Shown piece after piece: positions 22,795-34,042 of a stretch of 64,000 bases of DNA (position 1 is the stretch's first letter; the number at the start of each line of letters is the position of its first letter). The stretch spans positions 22,715,926-22,779,925 of the forward strand of contig OY998177.1 in NCBI GenBank assembly GCA_963921935.1, read 5' to 3'. Made by a program: the position numbers and the translations under genes. The stretch comes from Galeruca laticollis. Taxonomy: Eukaryota > Arthropoda > Insecta > Coleoptera > Chrysomelidae. A model generated the notes under the pieces. That model saw nothing but the letters and a program-made list of their open reading frames with translations. It was not told the DNA's origin and did no database searches.

Positions 22795-23575
22795 TGTTGC
22801 AATCACTCTTTGATTCCAACACTAAAGTAGGGTCGACCTTTCAATTGCCGAAATTTAGTTTACTATAATTCATGGGTGCCGGTTAAAATTATCCTTGGTT
22901 TTTAAAATTTAGCAAATAAAATAAACCCAACTGATTTTAATAACAAATATACTTAACTGAAAACTTCCTAAATTACCTTTTAATTACATAAACGATAACT
23001 GCAACTTTACAATAACTTTATGCTAAAACACATTCATCCACAGGCCTGTCATTCACCCTTAATTAAAAACTATAACAATTAAATTATTTTACATTCACCA
23101 AATATTTAAAGAAATTGAAATAGGGAAAAAACTATGAAGGACCTGTTTGTTCGTGATAAATACAAATAACGAAATTATAAACTCACTTATCTTGTGAAAT
23201 TGTTATCATCTCTTTAACAATTTTTTAAACATCTACTAATACCATTCTCCATTTTTTCAGGTGCTCTGCTCAATGGTTCTCTTTTTGTCAATTATTATTC
23301 AATATATTAATTCTTTTACAGACTCAGTTATTACTGAATTTTCATAAATACTTTTTGTTAACTTTATCGGGAGGGGGGACTGGCTTTACAACTCCATTCT
23401 TTTCTTAAAATTGTTCACTTACATAATTTTTTTGAGTATTTCAAAAAGTGACAATAACTGTCATCATTTATAGACTCCTTATTTCTCACATAAAATACTG
23501 AAAGTTTTTCACTCATAATTTGACAGATGTTAAAAACAATATTCAAGTGAGGTTAGATTTTTGACTTCTCCAACA
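22795..23575 (-). repeat. BEL LTR3 (5' LTR), 781 bp
   Basis: TGTTG...CAACA ends, followed by the ATATT duplication at 23,576. A primer-binding-like sequence starting TGG lies 7 nt inside it (22,787). Confidence 0.95.
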
Positions 23576-24150
23576 ATATTTGTAAAAAGATTCTCTACAT
23601 GCTGAAATCACAATCCTTTTCCAAATCCTTTTTCCACAAATTGTGCGAAATTCTGAAATCTGAAATCAATAAAGCTTCGATTATTAGCTATGGAAAAGAA
23701 AATGGTTGCAAGCTTAAGTGGAACGAAGTGATTAAGAAGTCAGTTCAATGTTCGTCGGGCCATATACCATGGAAATTTGTTGTTTCTCCTCGGAAAACGT
23801 TGGAAATTTAGTGTCACACTTTAGTGGCCATGTCAGTCTTAAATAGGAGCACTGTCGGGCCGTCTATTAAATAATGTCTAAATCAGCATGTAATATGGAG
23901 GTTGAGCGTGCCAGAGAGTGAGTGTTAAAAGGTCTATGTTATATAAACCGTTGTGATCAGTGTTTTATAGGGAACTTTATTGAAGTTGTCAGTCACATCG
24001 GACAAACGCGGTTTGGCAAGACAAGTGTAAACTTGTCAGGCCATGTCAGTCGAATTTCATATGCAAAAATTAACAGGTGGTTATATTTTGTAATGATATA
24101 AAACCAAACTATTTTACAATGTAAGTATATATTTTGTTAATGAAATTGAC
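23576..24150 (+). other. Jockey remnant edge and unassigned sequence
   Basis: After the ATATT duplication the Jockey frame continues for only a few codons (VKRF). A 70-codon open frame (23,599-23,811) has no domain I recognise. At 23,835 and 24,040 the phrase GGCCATGTCAGTC occurs twice, hinting at a further unrecognised repeat. No gene call is made. Confidence 0.4.
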
Positions 24151-26938
24151 TGTCTCGACCCTTACTTCGTGGAATATTCTCATATTAGTGTTTTTAAATG
24201 AAACTCAAGGTCTCTAGTTAATTCCACAATATAATACAAGTTATTGAAAATTCTAAAAAATTGACAATTGTTTCGATAAATCAATATCATCGTCAGAATG
24301 ACAGAAGTTACATTTCATTTTATGCCTACCTGATGTTTAGTAGTTATTTTTGGCTAGACCAAGAAGTAACCTAACTTGTGATTGGCTTAATATATGTTCA
24401 TAGAAAAAAGAAGAAGATGTGATATTACAAATATTGAAGCTTAGATATTATTAGCCCTATGGTGATATCCTGGATATCATTTTTCCAATTAAGATCAGTA
24501 TAACTGTGCAATGATATAGAAAACCAGGAAAACTATATCTGCTGATCTTTACAATTATCACTTAAGAAGACAGTTTATTAGTGGAGAATTCCCTAGATTT
24601 AACTGTTCAGTGACAACTTCATATTGTGGGTTCCTTAAATGTCTTCTAATTTCCAGTTATTCAAGGAAATCCAGTTCTTGTTTCTTTTCACAAATATGCA
24701 GTACTTCTTGTTCTGTGTTAAGTGTCAATGAATGATTGGTGTCAAGTAGATGTTTTGCGTAGTGGGATTTATCTGGTTGTTTTAATTTGTATGCTCGTAA
24801 GTGCTCACTGTATCGTATTTCAAAATTCCTGAGGGTCTGACCCAAATAGACAGCATTACATTCTGGACATTTGAGTTTATATATACCTGACTTCTTTAAT
24901 AGTGGTATTTTTGTTTTTACATTTAACAATTTTGTACTAACGTTACTTTCTATTTTAAAAGAAATTGTTGTATTCATTGCTGAAGATATTATCTTTGAAA
25001 TATTATTAGAAATATTTCCTCCATATGTGATGGTTTTATAAGTTTTAATTTCATCAGCTTGTTCAGCATATATTAGTTGTAATGCCACTTTTTCCTCTTT
25101 TTTACTAATTAGCTTATTTATCATGTCTAATGGATAACCGTTAGATGTTGCTATTTGTCTAATTGTATTAATCTCTCTATCAAAATTACATTTGTTCATA
25201 GGAACTGAAAAAGCTCTATGTATCATTGAATTATATGCTGCTAGTCTGTGTGACACAGGGTGGTTAGAATTGAATGGAATTGTCACATCAGTCTGTGTTA
25301 GTTTTCAGTAAATTGAATAATCGAGTACATTATTAACTCTTTGAATTTTTAAATCAAGAAAATTGATTGAGCTATTTTCTTCAATTTCTAATGTAAATTT
25401 GATTTTCGGGTGTAAATTATTGATGTGGTTGAAAAATACATCTAATTGTCGTTCACTACCCATAAAACAAGCTAATATGTCATCTACATATCTATACCAA
25501 AATAAAATATTTTTCGAAATATTACTTCCAAAGATCTTTTACATATTAGTTACATCGAACGATATGAGTTTATAGTTATCTTGCAAGTGGATTGCTTTCA
25601 ACTTTTTGATTAGTTCAATTGAATTTCTAATTGAGTACTGAGATTCATATCCGTAAGTTTTGAGTATATTGTTGAGCTTCTTTGCCAATATATTATTAGG
25701 AGCATTAACATAAGAGACTACAGGTCTAGTTGGCTTCGTTATTTTATGTAATTTAACTGTTCCATATAATTGTGGACAATGAGGATTCTTATGTATGATA
25801 GACCTCTTTTCGTAATCATTTAAAAGATAATTTGAATTATTAACAATATCCCTTACATTATTAGAAAACTTCTTTGTTGGGTTTGCTTTAAGAACTTTTA
25901 CATCGCTGGATTCTATAAAGTTATATACTTTGGAGTTGTAATTTTCAGTCGTCAAAATGACAGTAGCGTTCCCCTTATCAGATTTTGTAACTGTTAGGTT
26001 ATTATTCTCTATCTTCTTTTTTATTGCATTTAAAACTGTAATGTCATTTTTGGTTTGACGTTTAACTTTTGAAGGTTCAATATTTTTGATTTAATTGGCA
26101 ACTTTCAATTTCTCATAAAGAAAATTATTTGAAATAGATTTTAAAGCCATTTCTGACTCTGTAGCTATAATTTGTTTAATATTATTCGTAAATTTAGGTG
26201 GTATGCTGTACTTTGAACCTTTATTTAAAAATTCCAATTTCACTATTTGTAAAATTAGTGTCTGAAAGGTTTTCAAATCGTGGTGCAAAGTGTGTTGGTA
26301 TGTAGGTACTTACAGTTTCATGATGTTTTGAGTATTGAATTTTATGTTGTGTGTGTTCAAGATTCTGTAGCTTCTTTTCCTGTTTCTTAAATTTCATATG
26401 CTTCATCGTGCTGACATTTTCTCTAATTTTGTCATCCAAACAGTCAAATTCTACTGGATGTAATTGGAATGTGAGTTCTGAATGTACAACTTTTATGTAG
26501 TTGTCTAAGGAGTCTCTAACTTTGAACCATTTCTTACATTCTGATTTTATCCAAACTCGTTGAGTACATTTTATAGCTTTTTGTGCTTGTGGTGTTTTAG
26601 TGTGACATTTTATATTCACATAATTTGGTATTACCTTTTTCCTAAGGCATTCTTGGTTGAACCAAATGTTTAGTGATGCTTTGTAACGTTTTTGTAGTAA
26701 CTTCTGGTACAGTCGGGTCAAGTCTTCTCTCGAAGATTTTTTAATGAAATTGACTCTCGACAATAATAACTACTAAACATCAGGTAGGCATAAAATGAAA
26801 TGTAACTTCTGTCATTCTGACGATGATATTGATTTATCGGAACAATTGTCAATTTTTTAGAATTTTCAATAACTTGTATTGTATTGTGGAATTAACTAGA
26901 GACCTTGAGTTTCATTTGAAAAAACTAATATATTTTGT
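24150..26938 (-). mobile_element. Penelope-like element 2 with inverted terminal arms
   Basis: The minus-strand PLE body (26,763 to 24,657) is flanked by about 165-bp inverted arms, 24,184-24,349 and 26,764-26,938, nearly identical to each other. A left-only extension (CGACCCTTACTTCGTGGAA) precedes the left arm. It is a different PLE lineage from A/B. The miniature foldback at 11,445-11,695 derives from these ends. Confidence 0.85.
24657..26763 (-). pseudogene. PLE-2 reverse transcriptase / GIY-YIG polyprotein, broken
   Basis: From 26763 down there is a lysine-rich N-terminal region (to about 26,221), then a segment overlapping in another frame (26,288-26,091). The RT fingers/palm follow at 25,955-25,539, with the conserved SFDVTN motif carrying the first catalytic Asp. 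A stop and an apparent deletion of roughly 90 residues come before RYVDDIL (about 25,490). The C-terminal domain with GIYKLKCPEC and YLGQT (GIY-YIG) and the downstream Arg and His is at 25,286-24,657. At least three frame breaks make it non-functional. The order RT then GIY-YIG is diagnostic of PLEs. Confidence 0.85.
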
Positions 26939-27013
26939 GTTAATATTAATAGTAGTTTGTAATTTGGTAGTTTGTAATTTGAATTGGGATGAAGGTCTAA
27001 CAGAAATAAGAGA

Positions 27014-29430
27014 ACTCTAAAAGAGGCAGAATTATAAAGGTTGTTGGAAAGCGACGGCGAAGAACAATTTTTTCAGGATTCAGGACCGGAATATAATCCA
27101 AGCGAAAGTAGGGCTAATATTTCCTCAAATTCCAATAACGAAACTGATGCAAAAGATGAGAGTTCTAAGGAAGTTAATTTGCAAGATTTTGAAGCTGGTG
27201 GCGATCATAATTTGATACCAACTTTACAATGGGTCCCATATAAATGTAAATGATAAAGCTAAGAAATATTAAATAAATTACTGCGATATTATAGCGCCTC
27301 AATTACATTTTTCTATATTTTTACGAAGACACAAACAACTTATTTTTACTAGAACAGAAGGTCTCCAAATAAATATTCCAGACAACGCAAACCGATTCAC
27401 ATTTACAATTTATATTTAACTGACAATCTGCTCGAACTGATTACTACAGAAACCAATAGGTATGCCCACCAAGTTATCAATAATTCAACCCTCACCAGGA
27501 CCTCTAAGCTGCATAAATGAAATTATATTGGAAACAATGATTTGAAAACATTTTCAGGCATTATTATATGGATGGGTTTAAATGTGCGACCAACAATACG
27601 ATACTGCTGGTCTAAAAGTGCTCTATATGAAAATAATATCACAAAACTAATGTCAAATACCAGTTTGAAATCATTTAAAAAATAAACGGATTTAAAGGTT
27701 GAAACTAACTTTTGCCCATCTGAGAGATGCCCTGGACAATATTCATTCATATAATTGTCACTTGTATATACTTCGGTGGATATATCGTGCTAACAAACCG
27801 AAATTTCTACAGAAATAAACAAAAATGTAGTATAACTGGAACAACCCAAAATGTCTCCAAAAAGGATAAAAAATGTGGCACTTCAGGTACCATAGCACCC
27901 GTAGTACTGGTGAGCTAAAAATCAATAAAGTTCATCTATAGGTCACTTGTATATACTCCGGAGGCTCTATCGTGTTAATAAGCTAAAATTTTTGGGAAAT
28001 GACAAAAATGTCGTACTTCAAGTACCATAGCACCCGTTGTACTAACTCTGGTGAGCTGATAATCAATAGGATTTATCTGTGAGATGTTCTGAACAATATT
28101 CAATAATAAAATTGGTGACTTGTTGTTGTACTTCAAGTACCATAGCACCCGTTGTACTGGTTCTGGTGAGCTGACAATAAATAAGGTTTATCTGTGAGAT
28201 GTTCTGATTAATATTCAATAATAAAATTGGTGACTTGTTGAACTCTGGAGGCTGTATCGTGCTAACAATACATGTAACGAACACACAGGATTTTTTTTCT
28301 AAAAACCGTTTGTTCATGTTGCTCTTGATGGAAAAATTTCAACTTTTTTTTTTGGGTAAACCAATACTTTTCTCGCATATTAGATAGGTTGGTCTGAAAA
28401 GTAATACTCTACTTCTCAGATAATACTTTAGCAACAGAAGGAGATTGAATTTGTAAAATAGATCTTATTGACAGATTGCACACCAACCTCCAAAATACCT
28501 TTACTCCAGGGGAAGAGACTGATATTGATGAGACAATGGTGCCCTGGCGCTGTCGTCTATCTTTTCGTCAATATATTCCAGGGGAAAACACAAATTTGGG
28601 AAAGCTACAAATTTATACTACAACCACAGCGAATAAACGGTTTGGACTTGGGGAGAGAGTGGTGCTAGATTTATGTCGGGGCTCATACGATGAGGGACGC
28701 ACGTTGTATTCTGATAACCTTTATACAAGTGTAAGTTTGATTAGCAACTTATTTAACAAAGATTTACCTACACTTGATTGGAACCATCAGAAAGGCAAGA
28801 AAACAGCTTCCAAAAAGTGTAATTTATCACAAACTAGAAGCAGATGAGATATATGGAGAAAACAATGACGAAGGAATAGTGATAATTAAATGGAGACCCA
28901 AAAAGAACAAGAAGCTTTCTACAAAACATGGTCTAAATACGGAGAATGTAAAATAATGTTAACGAAAATGAGTCCAAAAGGAAAAATCTGTTGCCATCAT
29001 TGACTACAATAAAGAAAAGTGTGGTATTGATAAATCTGACCAAGTGGCATTGTATGCCACATATGTCAGAAATAGAATGAAGTGGTATCGCAAAGTTGCC
29101 ATTGAGCTACTAACTGGGATGTCTGTGGTGAATGCATATATAATTTATGAAAGTCACCTCTAAAAAATCACATATCTAAATTTCGCGAGCGGTTAAGCTC
29201 ATCTTCACTTGCTCTTACAAGTGGGAGAATTGATTAAGTTGAAGTGGAATAGTAGTTAATGAAAAGAGAAGGCATTGTCACCAAAGGCAGGAAAAATTGT
29301 GTTGCGTGTTACGAAATAATGGCAAAAATTATGTCGAGTGAAGAGGCCCACAAGAAAGTTAAGTGAGTCAAAACTTTTTGTAATGGTTTTCCTGAAAATC
29401 CAGCTTTGTGTTTTGACTGTCATATCAAAA
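27014..29430 (+). pseudogene. Second piggyBac transposase, heavily decayed
   Basis: An acidic N-terminus (27,041-27,250) is followed by the alpha-helical part before the first acid (TTETNRYA, about 27,445; IIIWMGLNVRP, about 27,560). The first catalytic acid is in IDETMVPWR (about 28,525) with RQYIPG, the second in LYSDNLYTS (about 28,708). The third region is IIDYNKEKCGIDKSD (about 29,005). The C-terminal Cys/His cluster (CVACYE..., KTFCNGF, LCFDCH) ends near 29,430. Multiple frameshifts and a tandem-repeat block split the core. The sequence is clearly unlike the piggyBac at 1,106. I could not find TIRs or TTAA flanks. Confidence 0.85.
27738..28290 (+). repeat. Irregular tandem repeats inside the decayed piggyBac
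   Basis: Three to four imperfect units carry CACTTGTATATACT.CGG.GG, CTTCAAGTACCATAGCACCCG and GGTGAGCTGA..ATCAATA, with periods of about 110-200 bp. They replace the transposase region before the first catalytic Asp. Confidence 0.75.
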
Positions 29431-30764
29431 TTGATAAGAAAAATTGAAATATATTAGTATTTTGACAAATATCTGTGTGTTCCATGTGTTTTTTAAAATT
29501 TCAATCAAAGTTTATTTAGAAAAAAACAGAGTGCTTTCTTGGGTTTGAACCTTTCTTTAGGGACCGCAGATTGTAATTCTCCATATAAAATTAGTTTAAT
29601 AAAAACTGTTTTTGACCTACTCGGCCCTAGTTTAGTTATTACTGTCAGCCAATGCGCACTGACATGATCGAATAACTTCGTTTTCTTGCCAGTCACTTTT
29701 GGCTGACACGATTGTTTTTGCAAAAATTTTAATTCTCTGCATGGCCGCAAATGTAATAAAGAACTGTTATTTTCAAATTGAAATTCTTATTCATATGCAA
29801 GGAGAATAGGTCAATATTTGATTAATATTCAATTCAGTTGATGTACCAAGGACATGACTTCACCTTATTTAACGAGGCTATCAGTTTTTACCCAAAATTT
29901 TTTTCTAGTGCTTCACTTGAAAACACTTCTTCAATAACAAAAATTTCATAAAACAACAAAAAATGAATTCCTCGTAATAAAATACATGGTACTGCATCAT
30001 TTACACTTTTTTGGTCAGGACCTCAGTATTTTTGAAAATTTTTCAACATGATTCCATAAAAACTACGAAAGTAGGTTATATATCGTCCTTTCTTACGCCA
30101 TTCAATATAATAAAGATCCATGTAAATTACTTATCATATTTGAATTCTCCCATTTCATATTTGTAAGCAATATACGGGATGCAATGGAAAGACGATTGCA
30201 ATTTGTGAAAATCGAAATAGGACTGGTCATACTATTATAAAAAAATACAGTAACTCCCCATCGATAATACAAACTGAGTTATAAAACATCCAAATTGAAC
30301 ACTTTTTTTTTAAATTCTAATTCCCAAAAAAAATTTTTATTCTGATTTCGATGTAAGTTTGCATAGTAAGGCTTTTTGAAACAAGGATTCCTAAAAAATT
30401 GTCGTCAGTTGTTCGCAAAAAAATTATTTCGGGTAGAAAATTGGTAAAAATTTATTAATATGAGATTTTCTATATAAATGTACATAATGATTTGCTCATT
30501 TATGAATTAAGCCTCAGTTTTTACGTTCTTAACCTACATATGAAATTTCGTTAAAAAATTCTGTCGCCTTTTTGAGTTATCGTCTGACAGACCGAACGAC
30601 CGATCGACATTATCTAAAAATACCTTTTTTATAAACATATGAAATGTCAAAATCACTCTTTCACAATACTTCCCTTATATGTATACATATACTATACATA
30701 AGTTGAAGTACAAATCGGCGATGTCATCAGTATAATGAGGACAGTAATATATGTATACATACAC
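29431..30764. other. Intergenic, no gene recognised
   Basis: About 1.3 kb of AT-rich sequence. A GC-richer patch at about 29,600-29,750 and a phrase near 30,570-30,605 (GAGTTATCGTCTGACAGACC) resemble repetitive DNA, but I cannot assign a family. Confidence 0.4.
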
Positions 30765-30767
30765 ATA

Positions 30768-30800
30768 CAGGGTGGATGGACGAAAACGAAACAGATTTGT
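30768..30800 (+). repeat. Solitary mariner-type terminal repeat
   Basis: TACAGGGTGGATGGACGAAAACGAAACAG-like sequence. It is the reverse complement, with changes, of the end at about 54,212-54,242 (CGTTTTCGTCCGGCCACTCTGTATA). It lies just left of the RTE, with no transposase beside it. Confidence 0.55.
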
Positions 30801-31099
30801 ATTTACAATTACTGAACGACAGCCTGAATAAGTAGTCCCCTCCTATTAGCCAATAGCTTCGGGTGGAAAAACTAATAGGAGCTTCCTTGTTCTTGGGATG
30901 AGAAATCATCCCTGAAGGCGGAAGAACCAGCAGATGGTCAACGGCACGGCAATGCCGAAGGCAACGGCAAACCACTGCATTAAATATCTTCATAGATATC
31001 CCCAGGATAATCATCCGAAAAAATATTATCAATTTTGAAAAATGAAAAACAAATGGCCTCTTGTCTAGGGCAGACATCAAGTGACGAAGAATCCATCGC

Positions 31100-32172
31100 T
31101 GCCAACTAAATAAGAAAAAAAGTAACAACATGGAATATCAGAAAATTATTCATAGCTGTTTTCTACTATTCAGGTAATATCAATAATGATCAACACCACC
31201 AACATGGAGTTGGCCTCTCAATGGACGAGAATATACAAGGGAAGAGTAATTCCGATTCAAGTGATTGGCAAACCTATTAACATCAATATCATCCAGTCCT
31301 ACGCACCAACAACAGAAAAACCAGACAATTAAATAGAAAAATTCTTTAAACAACATGGCAGGGTTTTAAAACTAACAAAAACCAACGAAATTACTATAGT
31401 ATTGGGATATTTTAATGCCAAACTGGGCAGAGGCAGAATGGAATCGTTGGTGGGTGATTATGGTCTAGGTGAAAGAAGTCGCAGAACTGAGAGATAGATT
31501 CAGTTCTGTGAAAAAAATAACTTTACTATCACAAACACATGGTGAACGCATCCAGCAAGAAGGCTTAATACTTGGAAACCCTCACACTGACCGAAATCAA
31601 ATATATTATATTGTAATCAACAAAACAATCAGAAACACAATAACCAGAGTGACTACAGTGCCAGGTGCCGATATTGCATCAGATCATCATTTACTACGTG
31701 CCAATATTGAATTACGACTTGCCAAACCTAAAAGAAAGAGCTGGAATAATACATTCGACCCAAAACTACTTAACTACGAACAAACAATATCAATGTGCAT
31801 AGGCTATCGCAATAAAAAACTAGAGAATATTGAGAGCACAGACAATACTGAGAAATATTGATTGAAATTAAGCAAGCTTTTATTCATGCAAATGAAAAGT
31901 AACTCACCAACAATAAAACAGTGGTGAAAAACGAGTGTATGGCTAAAGACGTTCTGGATCTATTGGAACAGCGAAGAAAATGTGAAATTCAAAACACTCA
32001 CAATGGATGCAGATACTTTCAAAAAAGGTTCCAAACTGAAATCAGAGTGGCAAAGGAAATATGGTTAAACGAAAGATACATAGAGGCACAACATCTGAAT
32101 CGTCTTGAAGATAGTTTTAATCTCCACAAATAGGTAAAAGATATCGCTAGGCTGTACAAGAAAAGACCCATG
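31100..32172 (+). pseudogene. RTE endonuclease half, broken
   Basis: Across several frames: VTTWNIR (about 31,117), then a deletion to a SGNINNDQHHQHGVGLSMDE-like segment. Next come SYAPTTE (about 31,300), a GYFNAKLGRG motif where relatives have GDFNAK (Asp to Tyr), and SDHHLLRA (about 31,680), the last EN motif. A coiled linker follows to 32,172. Stops and frameshifts occur throughout. In the family this AP-type endonuclease nicks target DNA for target-primed reverse transcription. Confidence 0.8.
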
Positions 32173-32286
32173 AATTAAGTGTTTGTGAGTAGTTTAGTGT
32201 TTAAATGAATTAAGTAAGTGGACCCACCGAGTGTTTTAAGTTTATCCCACCCGTTTACTGTTTAAATAAATTAGAAAAACATTACA
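32173..32286 (+). repeat. Gypsy 5' LTR, last 114 bp only
   Basis: Nearly identical to 49,956-50,069; both end AGAAAAACATTACA. It is followed at about 32,287 by TTTGTGTCAAAAGTGGGATC, a plausible tRNA primer-binding site. Confidence 0.85.
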
Positions 32287-32312
32287 TTTGTGTCAAAAGT
32301 GGGATCATATAA

Positions 32313-34018
32313 ATGAATTGCTACGTAAAAATGGCCAAGAGACTATGTAACTTGAAAGTGACTGACTTGAGAGCAGAACTGGAAGAACGTGAGGTGGAAA
32401 CGTCCGGTAAGAAAAGTGAATTAGTAGAAAGACTTAAAGTGGCACTGGAAAATGACGGCTTTGATCCAGAAACAGTTTTATTTAATGACGAGGCTTCCAC
32501 CTCAATCTCGTCAATTCCTACTAACATGGACGAAGATATTTCTGCCATGGAAAAGAACATGGACAAGAAAATTTCTGCTATGAGGAACGACATTTCTGCT
32601 AACATGGACGAGAAGATTTCTGCCATGGAAGAGAAGATTTCAACGAATGTGAAAAGCGATATTTCTGCTATGAAGAACGATATATCTGCCAATATCTTAT
32701 TAATGTAAAACGACAATGCCGCTGACGTTGAAAATGAAATTTCGTCTCTTAAATTTGAAATTATGAATAAGATGTCAACGATGGACGAGAAAATCGAGAA
32801 TAAGATGACAACGATGGACGAGAAAATCTAGGAGTTAGAGAGTAAGATAACAGATTTAAGAACACAAGACACGCCAGCAGAATAAAAGAAGATCGAGATA
32901 GGCATGCCAGCAACACAACCCAAGACAAGAGATAGCAATTTTGCCCGAGTCAAGGCTCCAACGTTCGACGGGAAGACATCGTGGACCAATTATGTGGAAC
33001 AATTTGAAGCAGCCGCTAGAGTGAATAATTGGTCCGATAGGGAGAAGGCAGTAAACTTAACCATCGCGCTTCGGGGAGATGGCTTAGATGTACTTCAGAC
33101 GATACCTCTGGAATAAACGGATGATTCCGAGCCGCTGAAGAAGAGGTTGGACATGCGATATGGTCACGAACACCTAGAACATTTGTACCAATCCCAGCTG
33201 AAGAACCGAAGGCAGAAACGTGACGAAGCACTTCAAGGATATGAAGTGGATATTGCCCGACTCGTTCGATTTACTTATCAGTAGCAAAGAACATGATGGA
33301 ATGTCTGGGCATACAGGCGTTTATTGATGGCTTACGTGACCCCGATATGCAGATGGCGCTTCGCTTAGCCCATCCCAAAACATTAGTTGACGCATTGACA
33401 ACTGCACTTGAATATGAAGCAGCAACGAAGGCTTCGGGTTACAACAAAGTTAGGAGCATCCAAGAAGAAGGTGACGAGAACAGACTTGATCAGATCGTCA
33501 ACTTGTTGAAAGGTATGGTAGACAAGAAGCCGAAGAAAATCAGGTACTGTAATTGTGGCGAGCTAGACCATGCACGCAGTTCGTGTAACCGTCCTACGAC
33601 TCCTGCAAACCAAGAACCTCTCAAATGCAAAGCAGCCAAGAAGAGCTCGCTGTACAACAAAGGTAGTACCATGCAGGAAGAAGATGACGATGACAAACTT
33701 GACCAGATCGTCCACTTGTTGAAAGGTAGGGCAGAAAAGAAGCCAAAGAAGATTAAATGCCGGAAGCGTGGTGAGCTAGAGCACGTACGCAGTCCGTGGG
33801 GAAAATCGGACAGGGGTGAACATCCAGCTGATATGAATCACCGAAAAGCCAACTCTTTGCCTAGATGGTCATGCCCTGTAGACTATACACAATGCATCGA
33901 GTCGAAATCTAAGGAAGTTGCAGTTTCAAGAATTACAGTAGTCAATGAAGAAAGGTCAACCACCAGGATCAGAGAAGATCAGGAGAATGATCCTTGCCTA
34001 AAGAAGATTTGGCAGTGA
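32313..34018 (+). pseudogene. Gypsy Gag with SAP domain and duplicated zinc knuckle
   Basis: The N-terminal SAP motif (about 32,343-32,460: LKVTDLRAELEEREVETSGK) is followed by a heptad-rich coiled-coil region made of repeats of ISAM and MDEKI (32,530-32,860). The capsid-like domain comes next (FDGKTSWTNYVEQF, about 32,960) and a CCHC knuckle region near 33,545. The block from a YNK...QEE segment to the knuckle is duplicated (33,440-33,600 and 33,650-33,800), and both knuckles have lost one or more cysteines. In-frame stops (32,706; 32,829; 32,883; 33,114) and a frameshift near 33,280 inactivate it. Confidence 0.85.
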
Positions 34019-34042
34019 AAGGAAGAAAATCTGCGAATCACC

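Larger units (their letters stand above)
12723..23575 (-). mobile_element. BEL/Pao LTR retrotransposon tandem array (3 LTRs, 2 internal regions)
   Basis: The order on the plus strand is LTR1 (12723-13503), internal 1 (13504-17756), LTR2 (17757-18537), internal 2 (18538-22794), LTR3 (22795-23575). Transcription runs on the minus strand, so LTR3 is the outer 5' LTR. The two internal regions (4,253 and 4,257 bp) are about 99% alike by eye and share the same gag/protease deletion, the same integrase active-site change and the same nonsense codon. A single 5-bp duplication flanks the whole. This is best explained by one insertion followed by unequal exchange between LTRs. Confidence 0.95.

Noticed and set aside
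24165..24200. Hammerhead motif at the PLE-2 end
   Set aside because: Only ATGAG-like and CGAA-like pieces; no consistent core or stems.
29505..29750. 81-codon minus-strand frame
   Set aside because: No domain, and it lies in featureless sequence after the dead piggyBac.
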